A stretch of 64,000 nt of DNA from Adiantum capillus-veneris (GCA_014529385.2 CM043965.1:63509933-63573932); one strand, 5' to 3'; shown: positions 11,173 through 24,218, counted from the first letter of the stretch. Program-made: numbers and translations. The notes: a model not told the origin generated them from the sequence alone.

Positions 11173-13970
11173 TAAGTACAATATAATTTCATATAATCTA
11201 TTGCACAAATAGACACGTCAAAATACATCCCTTTTGGATTAGGTATTGGTTCAAGTAGCTTAAGATGACTCGTCTTTGTTAGGCAATCATCTAACCAATT
11301 CTTGTTTATAATGAAAAGCTATATTCTATATGTTCTTGATTGGATTAGGAGCCGCCCATCCCTTTGGATTAGGTAGGCCAAGTCAAGCCATATGACACGT
11401 CTAGACCCATTGTATGGTGCTATCTTGAGCAAAGGCTAGCTACGAATATCTAGGCGTGTTTATGATTGAATACCTAACAATAGTTTGATTTCACAAACTA
11501 TTGAACCATACAATTGGACTAGACACCATATATAACATATATACTTAAGGAGACTCAAATTTTAAAAGAGAATTATGCTAGAGTCATAAGAAAAGGCTTG
11601 TACATATGGAAACATTTAGACTATACGGTTGAATGAAATCATACTACATATGTATACAATTATCAAAGAATGACATTGTATTGAGTGAGTATACAATTAT
11701 CCTAGAAGAGTTTACAAGGACTATATGTTAATCATAAAAAATAGAACCAAGCAATGAATGAAGATCTCTTGTTATTGATGTGGTTCCTGCTGTGATCCCA
11801 AGGAAGGAACCTCTTACCTACCACCATACAGAAACACAAGCCCATCAAAACTAGCATTACTTGGGAAGACAGGTGTCAACGACCCCTTCCCCTTGTTATC
11901 GGTGTCCAAAATTACAAAGAAACTGACCTAAGCAGAGATCAAGTAAAAATTGTTTAAAAACATAATCATATGCACCAAATCACATCAATAATTCCATTAC
12001 ATGGGAGGATGGGTGTCAACAATCCCTTTCCTTTGTAATCTATGCGAGAAAGTACAAAAAAAAAGTCATCGCTAATCAAATGTCAAGCAAACGTATCAGT
12101 AATTGCATGGACTTCTATTTGGAAAAAAATTGACAGCATTTTCTTTGTATTTTGGACAATATTTTTAAAATTCCAATAACGATCATCTCCAAAGAGACCC
12201 TCGCTTGAGGATTAAGACTATCATCATAAAGAGAAAACTAGTTTGATGTGTTCAAAGCAGAAGAAACCTCAAGACCAATTAATCTATGTCTTGTCTAACA
12301 CAAGCCATAAAGCCATGGTGAAATTACAAATCGATATACAAAAACTAAAGGCATATGCCTGGAGTCATACCCTCCCATATAGTAGCATGATCATGCAATG
12401 TTCCAAACCATTCAAACTACGTTCTCCCAATCCATTAAATATTCCCACCTTGTGAAAAAAAAAAAAAAAAAAACACAGCATATGTGTACATGAAATCATG
12501 ATTTTTTTTTCAAGAATGCAAAAACAATCTCCCACTCAAGTTTTGGTATCTATCGAATTACCATCATGGTTAGTATCTTAGTCAAATACGACCCTGTATA
12601 CATAAAGTTAGTATAAAGCATGCAATTATTAGAAGAAATCTAAAAAGGTAACAACTCTCACTATATCTAGTTTCAAAACATCCAAATCAATGAATGGATT
12701 GGAATACAAATTGCCCAATTTTCCACCCAGAACGTTAAAAAACCATCAACAATGTCCATATATAGCTCTGCCATTCTTGTTCAAAAGTCAGCACGTATCC
12801 ATGTCTATGTGATTGAGGTCCATTTTGTGACGGGTTTGTTAATATGCACCTCTCCTCACTTGGCAATCAAGCAAGACAATAGTTCTTAGAAGAGGTGCAT
12901 AAGCACCTACTTGTATGTCGATCACGTCGTAGCAAAAGCTTGATCTAGTGAACCATTGTTGATTGGTGTCATAAAATCTTGATGATCATGGCAGGTCAAA
13001 CAACCATTAATGAATATGTGGCACAACTTAAACGTATGTCCCATATTGTGTTTTTAGCCACCTTCGAGCCTCAAGGTGTATAGTGTTGATGCCATTCCAC
13101 TTGCTTGTATGTGTGTGTATATAAGCATGAAGAAGTTCATGTGGGTGTGCATATGAGAAGAAAAACATTCTCTCTCTGGACTTGCTAGCCATGGTAGTCT
13201 TGTTTTTTAAACGAAACCAATGCAAAGTTTGGATATTGTGTTGATATTTTTAGACTTATACTTATCAAGAACATCACAGTTCAAAAGACAACTGGATTTA
13301 GAAAAAGGACAATGATTAGCACAAAAGCAACTCAGTCTTTGATTCATTGTTGAACATCATATCGAGAATGAGGTATCATTCAAGTGTTTTGTACATAAGA
13401 TAGTCAAGAACAACTTATTTTGAAGTGAAAGAGGCCAAGTTCGACATTGATGGAAAACAACTAAGCCAAAAAGATCCTAAGTAAAGATAGAGTCCTCACT
13501 TACATCAATATAAACAAGACAACATATTTGTTAGCCTTGAATACGTAATACATGTGTCAACAAACCTATCAATTGTTATCCATGTCCTACTTAAAACCTT
13601 TTTAACTTATACCTACCATCCATGTACTATTAAATATCAGCCTACGTATCCATTCTTAGAACCGTAAGCCACCGATGAAAGTGACATGTGTGTGTGTGTG
13701 TGCGTGCTCTAACCCAAGCACCATACTCAATGGTTTGTGAATCAAATGGAAAATATTTGATGATTCTTTATGCCTCTATCGTGAAAAAAGCCACTCTTTC
13801 AACTAAAAGGACCAAGTTGAGAAGCAAAATCCTTTATAGGTATGATCCATGGTGATATTCTCTAAAGAGAAACAACCAAAAAGTGTGAGAGATTGTACAC
13901 GTATTTTTGTGTGTGTGTGTGTATGCATGCATATGCGTGTGTGTATGGTCCACCCCAACCCTAGGGGAAG
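11173..13970. other. Gene-poor interval between the two direct repeats
   Basis: AT-rich with an A-run at about 12457-12475 and short TG runs near 13690 and 13910. A short open stretch at 12992-13070 (INEYVAQLKRMSHIV) vaguely resembles a gag helix but is too short to call. No gene or RNA recognised. If the repeats are LTRs this would be the internal region, but no pol domain is visible. Confidence 0.4.
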
Positions 13971-14385
13971 TTCCACATGGTGGGAGGTATGGCCCACCAT
14001 GTGAAACCCTACCTCCAACCCAGTCTAAAAAGAGTGGAGCAAAAACTACCAAGAAAATTATGTGCAAGTGTATGTATTAGTCAGTTCTAAAAAATCTGGA
14101 GCAAAAACTTACATGTGAAAGGTGTTCCCCAATGGTAAACTGGTGCCCATAGGGCTGATATAAAAGTATCATATTTCATAAAGTTTATAATGCAAAGTAT
14201 TTAGTAAGAGAAAATCTCTTACTATTGTTAACATAGCCAAATTGCGTCGTGATCGAGCAGACAATCTTAAGTTTTTGTATGTGGACATCGTCCACTATCC
14301 TGCAAAAGTGCTACATAAAAGTTTGACAACCTCAAAACCATATCAAGGATAAAATTTGATTCTAGATAAAAATGTATATGCATAT
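13971..14385 (+). repeat. Direct repeat copy 2 (~415 bp)
   Basis: Second copy of the 10746-11172 sequence. The terminal hairpin is better preserved here (CCACATGGTGGG and CCCACCATGTG). Confidence 0.8.
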
Positions 14386-15016
14386 ACCAGGTGTCCAAGT
14401 TATGTACAAGACAACTATAATACAAAGTCAGAAGGAAAAAATCCATTTTATAAAGTATGCGCAGACCATGGCAAAACATACCAAACATTAGTAATGAAAC
14501 AATCTACTGCCATGTGTGACACCTACAATATGGAAAGAAGGGTGCCAAATTCTTTTGTAGTGGGTTTATTATGCAGAGCACATACTAAGGCATGGTGCAA
14601 TACAAAAAAAGTTTTTTTTAATAGAACTTATGCGTGCAAATTTAGTATCTGTCCATATGTAGACAATAAGTAAACTCAACAGAGTGCAATAGTCAGTCAA
14701 CAAGCTCAAATTTATGCTATCAACAAGATTAAGCTTTGTAATCACCGACCTGCAAAGGTTGTCCAGTAAGCTCCATGACAGCACACTAAGTGGCAACACA
14801 CTCACTCCTCTCTTTCACATACACAGACCAAACATTACCAAGGCTAAGTGAGGGGCAAAAAGCACCCTTACCTCTTTATGCCAAATGCAACAATTTCATC
14901 ATCAAAATTGACATCATGAATTTGTACATATGTCATCCACAAATTTGACAACAAGACCAAGTCTAGCAAGTGCGGATACAAAAAAAAAGGTTCTTCTTGA
15001 TCCCAATTACAGAAAG
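14386..15016 (-). pseudogene. C1 copia fragment continuing left of G2
   Basis: On the minus strand, directly left of the G2 insertion, the sequence encodes VIGIKKNL, then LGLVVKFVDDICT, then after a frame change HDVNFDDEIVAFGIKR. This is the stretch that follows the protease and precedes the GAG-pre-integrase domain in copia polyproteins (usually VPGIKKNLLSVSAL). It is the direct continuation of the copia coding sequence that breaks off at 35083 on the far side of G2. Further left (about 14400-14850) coding flavour is weak. Confidence 0.75.
15012..15016. repeat. Target-site duplication of G2, left
   Basis: GAAAG here faces TAAAG at 35083-35087. One of the five bases differs, consistent with an old insertion. 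The reading frame of C1 joins across it. Confidence 0.75.
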
Positions 15017-16764
15017 TGTAAGATCCCCAAATTTTGGGTCTCTTTTAAAAATAAAAAATAGATTTTAATGTCCATTTTGCAAAATTTTGATTTAAAAATG
15101 CTTGTTTGACAGTATTGTAGGGTTCTAAAGTGAAAAGCAAGGTTATTTCTATGTTCCAGTAAGTCAGACGAACGTTAGGTTTAGTTTTGAAAAAGTCCGT
15201 TTTTAAAATCTTTTTCATGCTTTTTTATGCTTTTTGATTCTTTTTTACAAAAAGCAAGGCCGGATCCTTAATCTACGAGTTCCGGAGAAGCTATGGTTCA
15301 ATTTTGTAAAAATCTGCTTTTCGAGCGCTTTTCACGCTATTTTTAGCCTTTCATGGCTTTTTAGTGAAAAACGAGTCCGCTTTCTTATTCTAGTGGACGA
15401 CGGAAACCCGTGGTTCAATTTTAATTTTTCACGCTATTTTTAGCCTTTCATGGCTTTTTAGTGAAAAACGAGTCCGCTTTCTTATTCCAGTGGACGACGG
15501 AAACCCGTGGTTCAATTTTAATTTTTCTTGCTTTTTTTTTTTGCTTTTTACGATATTTTTAGCTTTTCATGCTTTTTGACGTTTTTGAAAAGCAACGTGC
15601 TTTTTGGGATGACCTAAACATATAAATATTATTTTTTTGTCTCCGCCGTGTTTAAAAATGACCACCCGGAGAAAAAACGAGATTGAACAGAATTTTTACG
15701 GGAATTATACTTATAAAGAGAAAAACCTGTAAATACGTTGGGGCAGTATGGGAAAGTCATAATTTTATCGAGACATCACGGTGGGGTATAGTCTAGTCTT
15801 AGTTTCATTAATTGCAGGGATACTAGTTGGTTAGTTGATTTGTACTACAAAAATTGAATGGTAAGTGGAAAAGTTGACCACCAAAATCCAAGCCATGTTC
15901 TTAACAAAGTTCCAAAAAGCAGGAAGCTAATCCAGGCTCAGAAGGGGGCACTAGCTACTGGCTTGGGGCTCACTCCACCTTTTTGCAATGCCTATAAAAT
16001 CACCTTCAAGGCTCAGTTTTCAGTGCCATTAGTTACATCTACTACCGCAAGGCTATACGTACCTATTATACGGGGTGGTGTAAAATCTTCATCACCATCT
16101 CCATAAACTATTCTCTCTTGTTTACGAGAAGAAGAAGAAGAAGAAGAATAATTTCTCTCTACTTGCTTACTATCTCCTCTCTTGTTTCATGGTGTACGCG
16201 TTCTCCGAAGGCTCCTGTGGTGAAAACCTCTATGTAGCGCTCATCATCACTCTCTTGCGACAAAGAAATAAGCCTTTCGCCGCCCCTGATCAATTCTAAA
16301 GCACGATGAGAAGCTCTAAACTCCATAGCAATCATCTCTCTCTCTCTCTCTCTATCTCTCTTCTCTCTCTGTCGTTTTTCTGAGTGAATACCCTCTGATG
16401 GTTGATTTTTCATATACGAGTGCATGTATGGACTTGTTGAGTGCATATGAGTTGCTCCATGATTATTTCATCATGTTTAACACATTGATTTATGCAAACG
16501 ATGTGTTTATGGTCATGTGTGTATATAAAAAGCGCTTTTCGTTTCACGTTACGTAAGCGATAGGAACACAATTTTGGTCATAACTCACAAACTGTTATGG
16601 ATCAGCCCGAACCCTTTAAACTGGAGATAAAACACATCATTTCAAACATTCTCTCTCATGGGTATCATGTGAAAATCACGCACGAGGTAACAGTTATGGT
16701 AAAAAAACAACTTGCTGCCCACTGCACTGTCAAATTTTTGGACCCCAGGCTCCTTGGAGGAACA

Positions 16765-16773
16765 CTATATAGA
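16765..16773 (+). promoter_or_regulatory. Candidate LTR TATA element
   Basis: CACTATATAGATTCACT is preserved at the matching place in both LTRs (second copy near 32953), in otherwise diverged sequence. A TATA box for the LTR promoter is plausible but untested. Confidence 0.3.
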
Positions 16774-18399
16774 TTCACTAGATAAGAAAACCCACTTAAC
16801 CAATTGAAAATCTTGATTAAACTTGAATATATGTATTTAGGTCTCCGTTATCACTTCAAGAATGCGAGTTATTAACTATTTCACAACCGAGGCGTGTAGG
16901 GGTGCTACCTAGGGGGAGTACCATATGACGTCGTGAGTTGACCGAGATTTTTATATATGATTTATGGTTATTTTGATGAGTTGATTTCAAGTATTAGATG
17001 TCCATAAACTTATGTGAGGGTATATGGTTAGTCAACTCAAACACTACAGACATATATGAATAAAGTGGCTATCTTTTTGTGTTATCGTTTTTTGCATGAG
17101 TATCATATGGGCAAAGTGATGTGATAAGGTGTTAGTATATTTTATGGATTTGAGCTTGATACATTGGTTTGAGGTGAAACACTTTCATTTGCATGTTATG
17201 TATGCACATGAAAATGGCAAAAAGTTGTTTTTTGCATTTATATGAAGTTATGGTTTATGGTCGACCTAAATGTCGGAGCTATTTTGCATCATTTTATGTT
17301 GATGGAATGATATCATATGATGTATGGAACCTCACGGATAGATGCGGATGACTCATGTGCATGTGTATGATTGCTTTCCATCTTTCTAGCTCAAAACTAG
17401 CTCATGTGCTAGAGGGTTGAAGTGCAAATATGATGCATCAGTTATGCATGATTGGATATTGTCAAAATTGGATTTTGATATCATGTTTAGTTATTGGTTG
17501 GACTTATTTTATGCATAAAAGGTTCATGTCTTAAGGGCCATGTGTGTGGGCCCAGTTTGATTGCACTGGATATGTCAAACTCCAAGTGTGGGAGTTGGTT
17601 CAGTGTGAATATGGTTTATGGTTAAGGGCTGAGATTCCTCATGGATTATGGTTGTGGTTTTTATTGTGAAAGCCGGTGTGGCTCTTGAATTTTTTTAATG
17701 GATATGGTTATGCTGCAAAAATTTTTGCAGCCATGTTATGTTCTAAAGTGAGTATGCACGATTGGTTGTGCCTCACCCCGATTTGGGTGGAGTGCTCACC
17801 CATACGATGTGATTGGATTATGTTTTATGGTTTTGGGATTGGACCATGAAGTGATTTTGATGGTTTATTATAGACATGTAAGGGTAGATACTTTGGAAAA
17901 GATTATTTGTGCATATGGAAGATGCTATTGTGATTCAACTCATGTGTTATGTTTACTTGGTGAGCCTAATACCTTTTTTCACTTTCTGGATCATGGAGTG
18001 AGCCACTTGGCTCAAGCTCAACCATCCAAAAATCAAAATGTGGGTCTTTTGCAGAAAAGCAGATGATGGAGCAATTTAAATTGAGCACGAGACATCCTCA
18101 GATGTGCAGGGAAACGCGATGCAGCAGGGGCCGAGGGCCATGAGCAGGTGGGGATTAAACTCTTTTCCGCGTAGTTTGCCCGTGCAGCAGCAAGTCGGGC
18201 AGAACCAGAAAGGAGTACCGAAGACCTTTCAAACCCTGATTATATTGCACAGATCATCAAGTTGGAGGGTACTTCGGATGCTTGCCGACGTGATGAGCAC
18301 TCTCAAAGATCAAATATTTTATATGATCAACCCATGGCAAAGGTCTATTTTAGTGCTACTAAACCAGAAGATATCAGATTTCAATCGAGGATCAATTGG

Positions 18400-20219
18400 C
18401 CTGATCTGAAGTCAAATCACCAAAACTCATTGCCTTCGCAAGACTGTTTATCACATTCTGCTGATGCTATCATGCTGTTGGCGATGTAGACGGCAAATGC
18501 TGATGAATACACAACTCCTTTTGTCAACAGTCCTTGACTAACAATATTCTCATGAAATTTTTTTCCCCTATTAGCTTCTTGCGTAGTGCAACATTCCTTA
18601 AAGATGAAAAGCATAGGTGATTCCATCTGGAGCAATGTCCTCGCTTTGCATCTCCTGAGAACAACCCAGGTTTTCTTGGCCTACCATATTTGGCATACAT
18701 GTACTGAGATCTTCCAAGCGAAGAAAACTAATGAGAGTACAAGTGCTGGTATGAAGCATTGAACAACAACCTACTTCTAAATCCTCTAGCAGCCTCAATT
18801 CCTCAAGCACACATCTTAGACACATCACAAACTTTCAAGCTTTTCAAGCTGGGAAGGGCCTCCAACCCAAACTTGACCTCCACGACCCCTGGACAATGGC
18901 CGGGTGAACGCGTGAGCCTCAAAAGCTGCCTAGCAAAGACATTCACCTTTAAATCTTGTCACAACAGCAAATCTGCAAATGCTCAAGAGAGTGCGCTAAG
19001 GATGCAATTGCATCTCCAAGCTCCATGGAAAAGATGACAAAACTCCGCCTTAGTACCCGCCAGCCCCTCCACGTTGGCTTCATTACTTTGACATATTTAA
19101 AAAGGCCACTTTCACACCCATGTCCTATAGGACTGGGCATCCCATCAGTAAGTCTTTGCCCTCCACCAGCAATTGTCTAGCTATCGTGACACCTCTCTCT
19201 CTCTAGTAGTACTCCAGACTATCGAAGCACAATTTTTTTAGACCTAGGAGAGCACCAAGCTTAATCCCTTCCAAGAAGTATTCCCCCACATGAAGCTCCT
19301 GCAAATGCGGCCAGGTGCAACTGTCCATGTCCTCTAAATTTCTAACACCTATTCCCTCAATCAAAACATCCACAATTCTTTCATGTGTTTTGCAAGATCC
19401 AAGCTACATGCCTTCTACACAAAAGCTAGGACATAATTAAGCATCTAGATTTTGCACATGCCATGGAGCAATATATTGAAGATGGAGCTGCCCAAGTATG
19501 CAGGTACGACACATCTATCCTATTCCTATTGCGTATTTGTGACATTACCCACACATGTACGTTAAAAAATAAGACTCTTCACATGCTACACAAAAGGATA
19601 AGGATCATTTTACTCATAGCACTCTAGCCTTGGAAACACTCAAAAGCATCTGATGTTCACAAGATGGCAAATGAGGTTAAACTGCCATCCACAATGCCAC
19701 CAACTATCTATAGTTTTTCATTCTTAACCACATAATTAAGAATGCAATTATATGCTACTACAGTGGGAGATTTTCAACGGAGGAAAAGCACTTGCTTCAA
19801 TTTACTTCTAAATTGCATTGTCATTGCGTGATAAATAAAGCGTCATCTTTGCGTGATAAATTAAAGAAAGCTGGCACAAGCCTGACATAGTAGATTTGAT
19901 CAAGGGCAGTTTTGATCAAGGGCTATTGTTGTGCCAAGTGGCTCACGCATATGCAGAGAACCTCATGGTTGCATCTGCTCAAAGCAACTTAAGGCTTCTT
20001 CACCATGCCCATGGAGAGCATAGAACATAGCCTGTGCTTTTTCCAATGCATTGCATTTTACAAATATCTATGAAAGCATTCCCAATTTCAATATGTTTCT
20101 CCAAAAAATGCTCTCTACAAATATGAACATTAATTTGTGGCCCTTCTCTTCCTCTAGTAAACTACCACATGCTTTTAATAAGCATGGTCGGGTATGCCCG
20201 GTTTGAGAAGGATGAATTT

Positions 20220-20269
<50 letters not shown>

Positions 20270-21250
20270 AAGATGGTGAACAAGGCCTATAGCCAGATAT
20301 GGTCACTTTTGCAATTGTTTTAGACTCATGTGTCGTAGTGATCTCTTGAACCGCAGCTAGGAATAACCAAAGATTGTGTTTTTAACCCGACAATAGATGA
20401 CTACAACAATATGGTCAAACATTTTGGGCATGCGGCCCACTAGGACAAGGTAGCTTTGATTAATGAGAGGATTCCACTTGCTGGCAATGCTTGTCATGAA
20501 GGGTTGATGTTGAAATTTCCAAGATGGGAAGTTGTAGCTCGATGGACTTGAAGCAAGGTATGATGGTCGATTACTGAATTTTTCTTATGATGTAGCTGCA
20601 TTCCATGTCAATCCTATTTCATGCTGCTATAATTATGACATGATTGATTGACACTATTGGTCCATACTGTTTAACCTCTTCTAGTTGCACATAAGTCATT
20701 ATGATAGCACCAGGTAATGGTGGTTGATTCCTAAAGATATTGTATATTTAGTGGATGCACACAAATTCCACGAAATTTTTGTGTATCTAGATTGGGAGAA
20801 AAACCCTTCTTTGCTTCCCTATATGGAATTCCATGAAGCTTCGTTCTTGAAGGGGAGCTCATCAAACACTAATTTTTCTTTCTCAAGTGCACCGCATTTG
20901 GCATACACATTGACAAGGGTGTTGTCGACATATACATTCTTTTCAAGAAACCCACCAGTCACAATTTATTTGTGCAATTCGCGGCATTAACACAGATCTT
21001 TGTCATTGGCATAAGCCTCTAAAGACACGATGAGGGAAATTGCGGCATTAGGATATTCATGATGCAAGAGAATCTTCCATGTGCCAAGAAGCTTGTGAGT
21101 GGAATCCCTGCACGTTTTTGTTTTGTGCAGTAAGCATTGCATGGTGTGCTAGCAAAATCTATGGATATGTGATATTTCTCTTTGTGACGCCTTGTCTGTT
21201 TCAACATTAGAACAACCCCCATTAATTACCATTTCTTAAAGCGTAGAAAG
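18400..21250 (-). pseudogene. PLS-type pentatricopeptide repeat (PPR) pseudogene
   Basis: On the minus strand several PPR units can be read in order across frames. Near 20990-20760: RELHK, IVTGGFLEKNVYVDNTLV, then NVYAKCGALE and VFDELPFKNEASWNSI. Near 20220-19930: LLKACGSLLEEEKGHKL, KCNALEKAQAMF and HGHGEEALSCFEQMQ. Near 18700-18420: SEDIAPDGITYAFHL, GKKFHENIVSQGLLTKGVV and ANSMIASAECDKQ. These are the hallmarks of plant organelle-RNA-binding PLS-class PPR proteins. Frames shift repeatedly, stops are frequent, and a CT microsatellite (20222-20266) interrupts the gene. No DYW or E domain was found. It lies wholly within the insertion that splits the G2 LTR, so it was most likely carried in as cargo. 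Confidence 0.8.
20222..20266. repeat. (CT)n microsatellite
   Basis: About 22 CT units within the PPR pseudogene. Confidence 0.97.
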
Positions 21251-21424
21251 TGCTCACTGCAATGTGTAAGCAGCAGGTAAGCACTAGTGCCCTTGCCTAA
21301 AGCTGGGGAGGAGAGTAGTCAAATTTGGAGGTGACAGCCTTCATGAGAGCAAGCATCTAACAATCCCTCTGACATGTGAACTGGCTCTATAGAAAACTAG
21401 TAAAAAGATGCTAGCCTAGGGTCC

Positions 21425-21720
21425 CCAAAGAGTTGGTCTAATGATAAGGCTTTGTCTTCTCAACCTACAGGTTGTGGGCTCCTTGTTGGGTCCCCTAGAG
21501 AGACACCTTGTGCTCACATTCGTAGCTTGTTGCTGGCAGCTGCTTGCTCTATTTGTTGTTCTAAGTATGATGTGGTGCACCAATTAGGTGGCCATGGTTA
21601 TGCCTATGTGTGGCTCTTGCCCAATGATACACAGACCTTTCTCGACTATGTTTCATGGCTAATACTTGAAAAGGATAAGCACCTCCCCTTGTGGGCCCTC
21701 CGGTGTCATTAGAAGAAATT
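21425..21720 (+). repeat. Possible tRNA-derived SINE
   Basis: TTGGTCTAATGATAAGGC at about 21433-21450 resembles an RNA polymerase III box A, and GGTTGTGGGCTCC about 20 bases later resembles box B (GGTTCRANNCC), with tRNA-like spacing. The following ~230 bases could be a SINE body, but there is no clear poly-A tail or target duplication. Confidence 0.35.
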
Positions 21721-22753
21721 TGGACTCATTTTTGTATCCTTTAAGAAGTTCCACTTCAACTTAGAGAGAGAAAATAAAAATGCTAAATAATACATTCTAA
21801 GTCATGCTTTTTTGAGCCAAGAAGACGCCAAAATAACATATTCTTTGTCAGTTAGCCACCGTTTTCCTTTTCTTATCTTCATTCTCTTTTCAGGAATCCA
21901 ACGAATAGTATGACTACTAACTTGAAACACAACTCTTTATGTAGTGGATCCTCGGCATAGAACATAGTTCTGGTTATCTTTAGGTTTAATCAATATCTTG
22001 CATCTTTTGTATTTGTCTAAATGTGTGTTTTGTGTCTGACAGAGAGGACATATATTCACAAAAATGGATATTTTGATTGCACAAGTAAGTCTCCAATTTG
22101 ACAACAATGCAAGGTTTGTTATTTACGTCCAATTCCCCATTTATGGCTATGTGTTTGCTTGGTGCAACACATAAATGCTACGGGGCAGGGCACGGATTTT
22201 GTTGCTTATAATTTTTGGAGAGACCACAATGCCAACTCTCCACCATACTTTTGTATGACACTTCTGCATGACGTGCACCATATACTTTGTATTTCCAGTC
22301 TCTGACCCTTCATTGCAAGGCGAAATGTTTAACTATTCACATTGCTTTTTTGTAGCTTGACTCAAATATTGACCTGCAATTTCGACAATTGAAATGCACC
22401 TATACATTATTATAAGTTAGCAAAGCATTTTATTTCTTATTGGAGTTCATTGATGCTTTACACTTGCTTGTTTTAGAATTTTCCACAATGCTTCCTTTAG
22501 TTTGGTTTACATGTATGTTGTCTTTAAAAATATACAGTCAATGTCGATCTTCAGTATCTGTACATATTAATTATAGATGCTAGAACAAAGATCATTTCTA
22601 GATAACCCAATGATGTCTTGGTCAAATAATGCTAGTCTACACTCTACAACTCAAGAACTATCCAACTCAACCATTTTAGATGTCCTTGCTTTCAACATCA
22701 AAGAACAATTGTAGCCAAACGACCATACAAAAGAATAGGATTCTGCATATTGT

Positions 22754-22978
22754 CTAAAGAGGTTCCAGGCGACATGATCCATCGTCACCATTCACAGCTA
22801 CAATCCTTTGACCTAATGGATCAAACCCAAAACAAACCAGTTTCTTGATTTTGGAAACATTGGCTGAGCCACCAAGACGACATGCATATATCACATCTGA
22901 TACACGTGAATTTGGCTCCATACAGCCTGTCAAAATCATGTTTTTTAAATTATTCATTGCTATAATATGTTTTAGCAA
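22754..22978 (-). pseudogene. Possible captured gene fragment, weakly WD40-like
   Basis: A 74-codon minus-strand open stretch includes KKLVCFGFDPLGQRIVAVNG and ends DDGSCRLEPL, which resembles one WD40 blade (F-P-G-x-x-I...DG-x-x-R-L). One weak repeat is not enough to name it. It abuts the right inverted end of the insertion. Confidence 0.25.
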
Positions 22979-23593
22979 GGCTCACCAAGCAAGACTAGTT
23001 CTCATGGCAACGTCGCTACAAGACTAGGATCACCTACATCGCTTAGCCTTAGATAAAAGTGTTGTCGACTTGGGGATTTGCTGGATCGGTGGTATTGCCT
23101 AGGTCTTCTTTTTTGCTAGGCTCGTCTACATAGTTAGTGCATCGGGGATTGAACAACCTACATGGATAACACATCGAGGATCTTGCCTTGGCTTTGCCTA
23201 AACACTCGATGCTAGGCATCTAAGAGGCATGGCGCCTAAACTGGTATGGTTGGTGTTGATACCCTACCACCTATTGGTATTTGGGATCCTTTTAGAGCTT
23301 GAGTTCATGGAGGGAGGCAAAGCAGCCTCAGCCTATTTCTGGCTTAGGTAGTTGGAGGTGAAATTCTCTCTCTCCATAGTAGAGTAGAAGTGGATGGGTG
23401 GACCGGTCGATCCCTACACAAGGTCCGATGCTCTGCTAGTTATTTTGTAATACTTTTTTTTAATTGTTATGGTATACCCAGATTTTGTTATTGCATTAAT
23501 ACAAGGTTGCTTGTTTCATCTAGATGGGGAATTTTAAGGTTCTCTGTTGTCATCCTTTCGTGTCTCTGCACACTCTGTTTCACCCTCCACTAT

Positions 23594-23595
23594 AT

Positions 23596-23655
<60 letters not shown>
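23594..23655. repeat. (CT)n microsatellite
   Basis: About 28 CT units in the G2 5' LTR. The corresponding place in the 3' LTR (about 34776-34800) has only about 12 units, so the tract changed length after insertion. Confidence 0.97.
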
Positions 23656-23658
<3 letters not shown>

Positions 23659-23957
23659 TCCTGCAATGCGGTGTACACATATATTCACCCTCCACAATGT
23701 TATTTTTTCTTGAGTATGCTTCATTCATAACACCCATTCAAAGGTAGCACTAGTCGCTAGGTGCCTGTGGATGCAGTCCGGCTCATGGCCTAAACTCCAT
23801 GCTAGGTCAGGTGCTGAGAACTCCTCCTCTATGCAAATGATTTCGCAGCACTGATGTATATTGGAAATTTTATAATGAAATTTGTATATGAAAAATTGGA
23901 TAAAGATGTAATTAGTCTATTTTGTGCATAGACCCTTGGGGAGGGGTATCTGTCACC

Positions 23958-23970
23958 TGGTATCAGCGCC
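23958..23970 (+). other. Primer-binding site of G2 (initiator tRNA-Met)
   Basis: TGGTATCAGCGCC lies two bases after the LTR end. It differs by one base from TGGTATCAGAGCC, the usual plant initiator-tRNA-Met primer site. Confidence 0.85.
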
Positions 23971-24218
23971 TATGCTTAAGGTTATGGGGATAGTCTAAAG
24001 CATGATGCTAGTCAGTTTAGTTATGCATCATGCACACATTCATGCATGATGTTTGGGAAAGGATATTGTATTCATGATGCATCTATGAGTGGCATTAATT
24101 GGTAGTATCTACTTGACTCGTCTTCTTGTATGAGATTATGTGGTCTTGAGTTATGGTAAAGTGGTTGAAGTGTTCAACAACAGTATTGAGATTTCTTTTT
24201 ATATTTTTGTAGTTAAAA

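Larger units (their letters stand above)
17955..23000. mobile_element. ~5.04 kb insertion in the G2 5' LTR with short inverted ends
   Basis: This block is absent from the 3' LTR, where ATGTTT runs straight into CTCATGGC. The inserted DNA has CTTGGTGAGCCT at 17956-17967 and its reverse complement AGGCTCACCAAG at 22978-22989, a perfect 12-bp inverted pair within one base of the left junction and 8-11 bases of the right one. A GTT at both junctions might be a 3-bp duplication. No transposase is visible; the cargo is a PPR pseudogene and a possible SINE. Superfamily cannot be assigned. Confidence 0.7.
15017..23955 (+). repeat. G2 5' LTR, split by a ~5 kb insertion
   Basis: The two pieces, 15017-17954 and about 23001-23955, align in order with the intact 3' LTR at 31328-35082. 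It starts TGTAAGATCCCC after the target duplication and ends GTATCTGTCA two bases before the primer-binding site. A ~60-bp internal tandem duplication near 15328-15520 (TTTTAGCCTTTCATGGC units) accounts for part of its extra length relative to the 3' copy. A GAAGAAGAA run and CT tract occur at equivalent places in both LTRs. Confidence 0.92.

Noticed and set aside
16159-16446. 95-codon minus-strand open frame in the G2 5' LTR
   Set aside because: The matching stretch in the 3' LTR is not open, and the frame crosses a CT tract.
17955-23000. Assignment of the PPR-bearing insertion to CACTA, hAT or Mutator
   Set aside because: The ends are not CACTA-like, no 8- or 9-bp target duplication is seen, and no transposase is present. 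Left unassigned.
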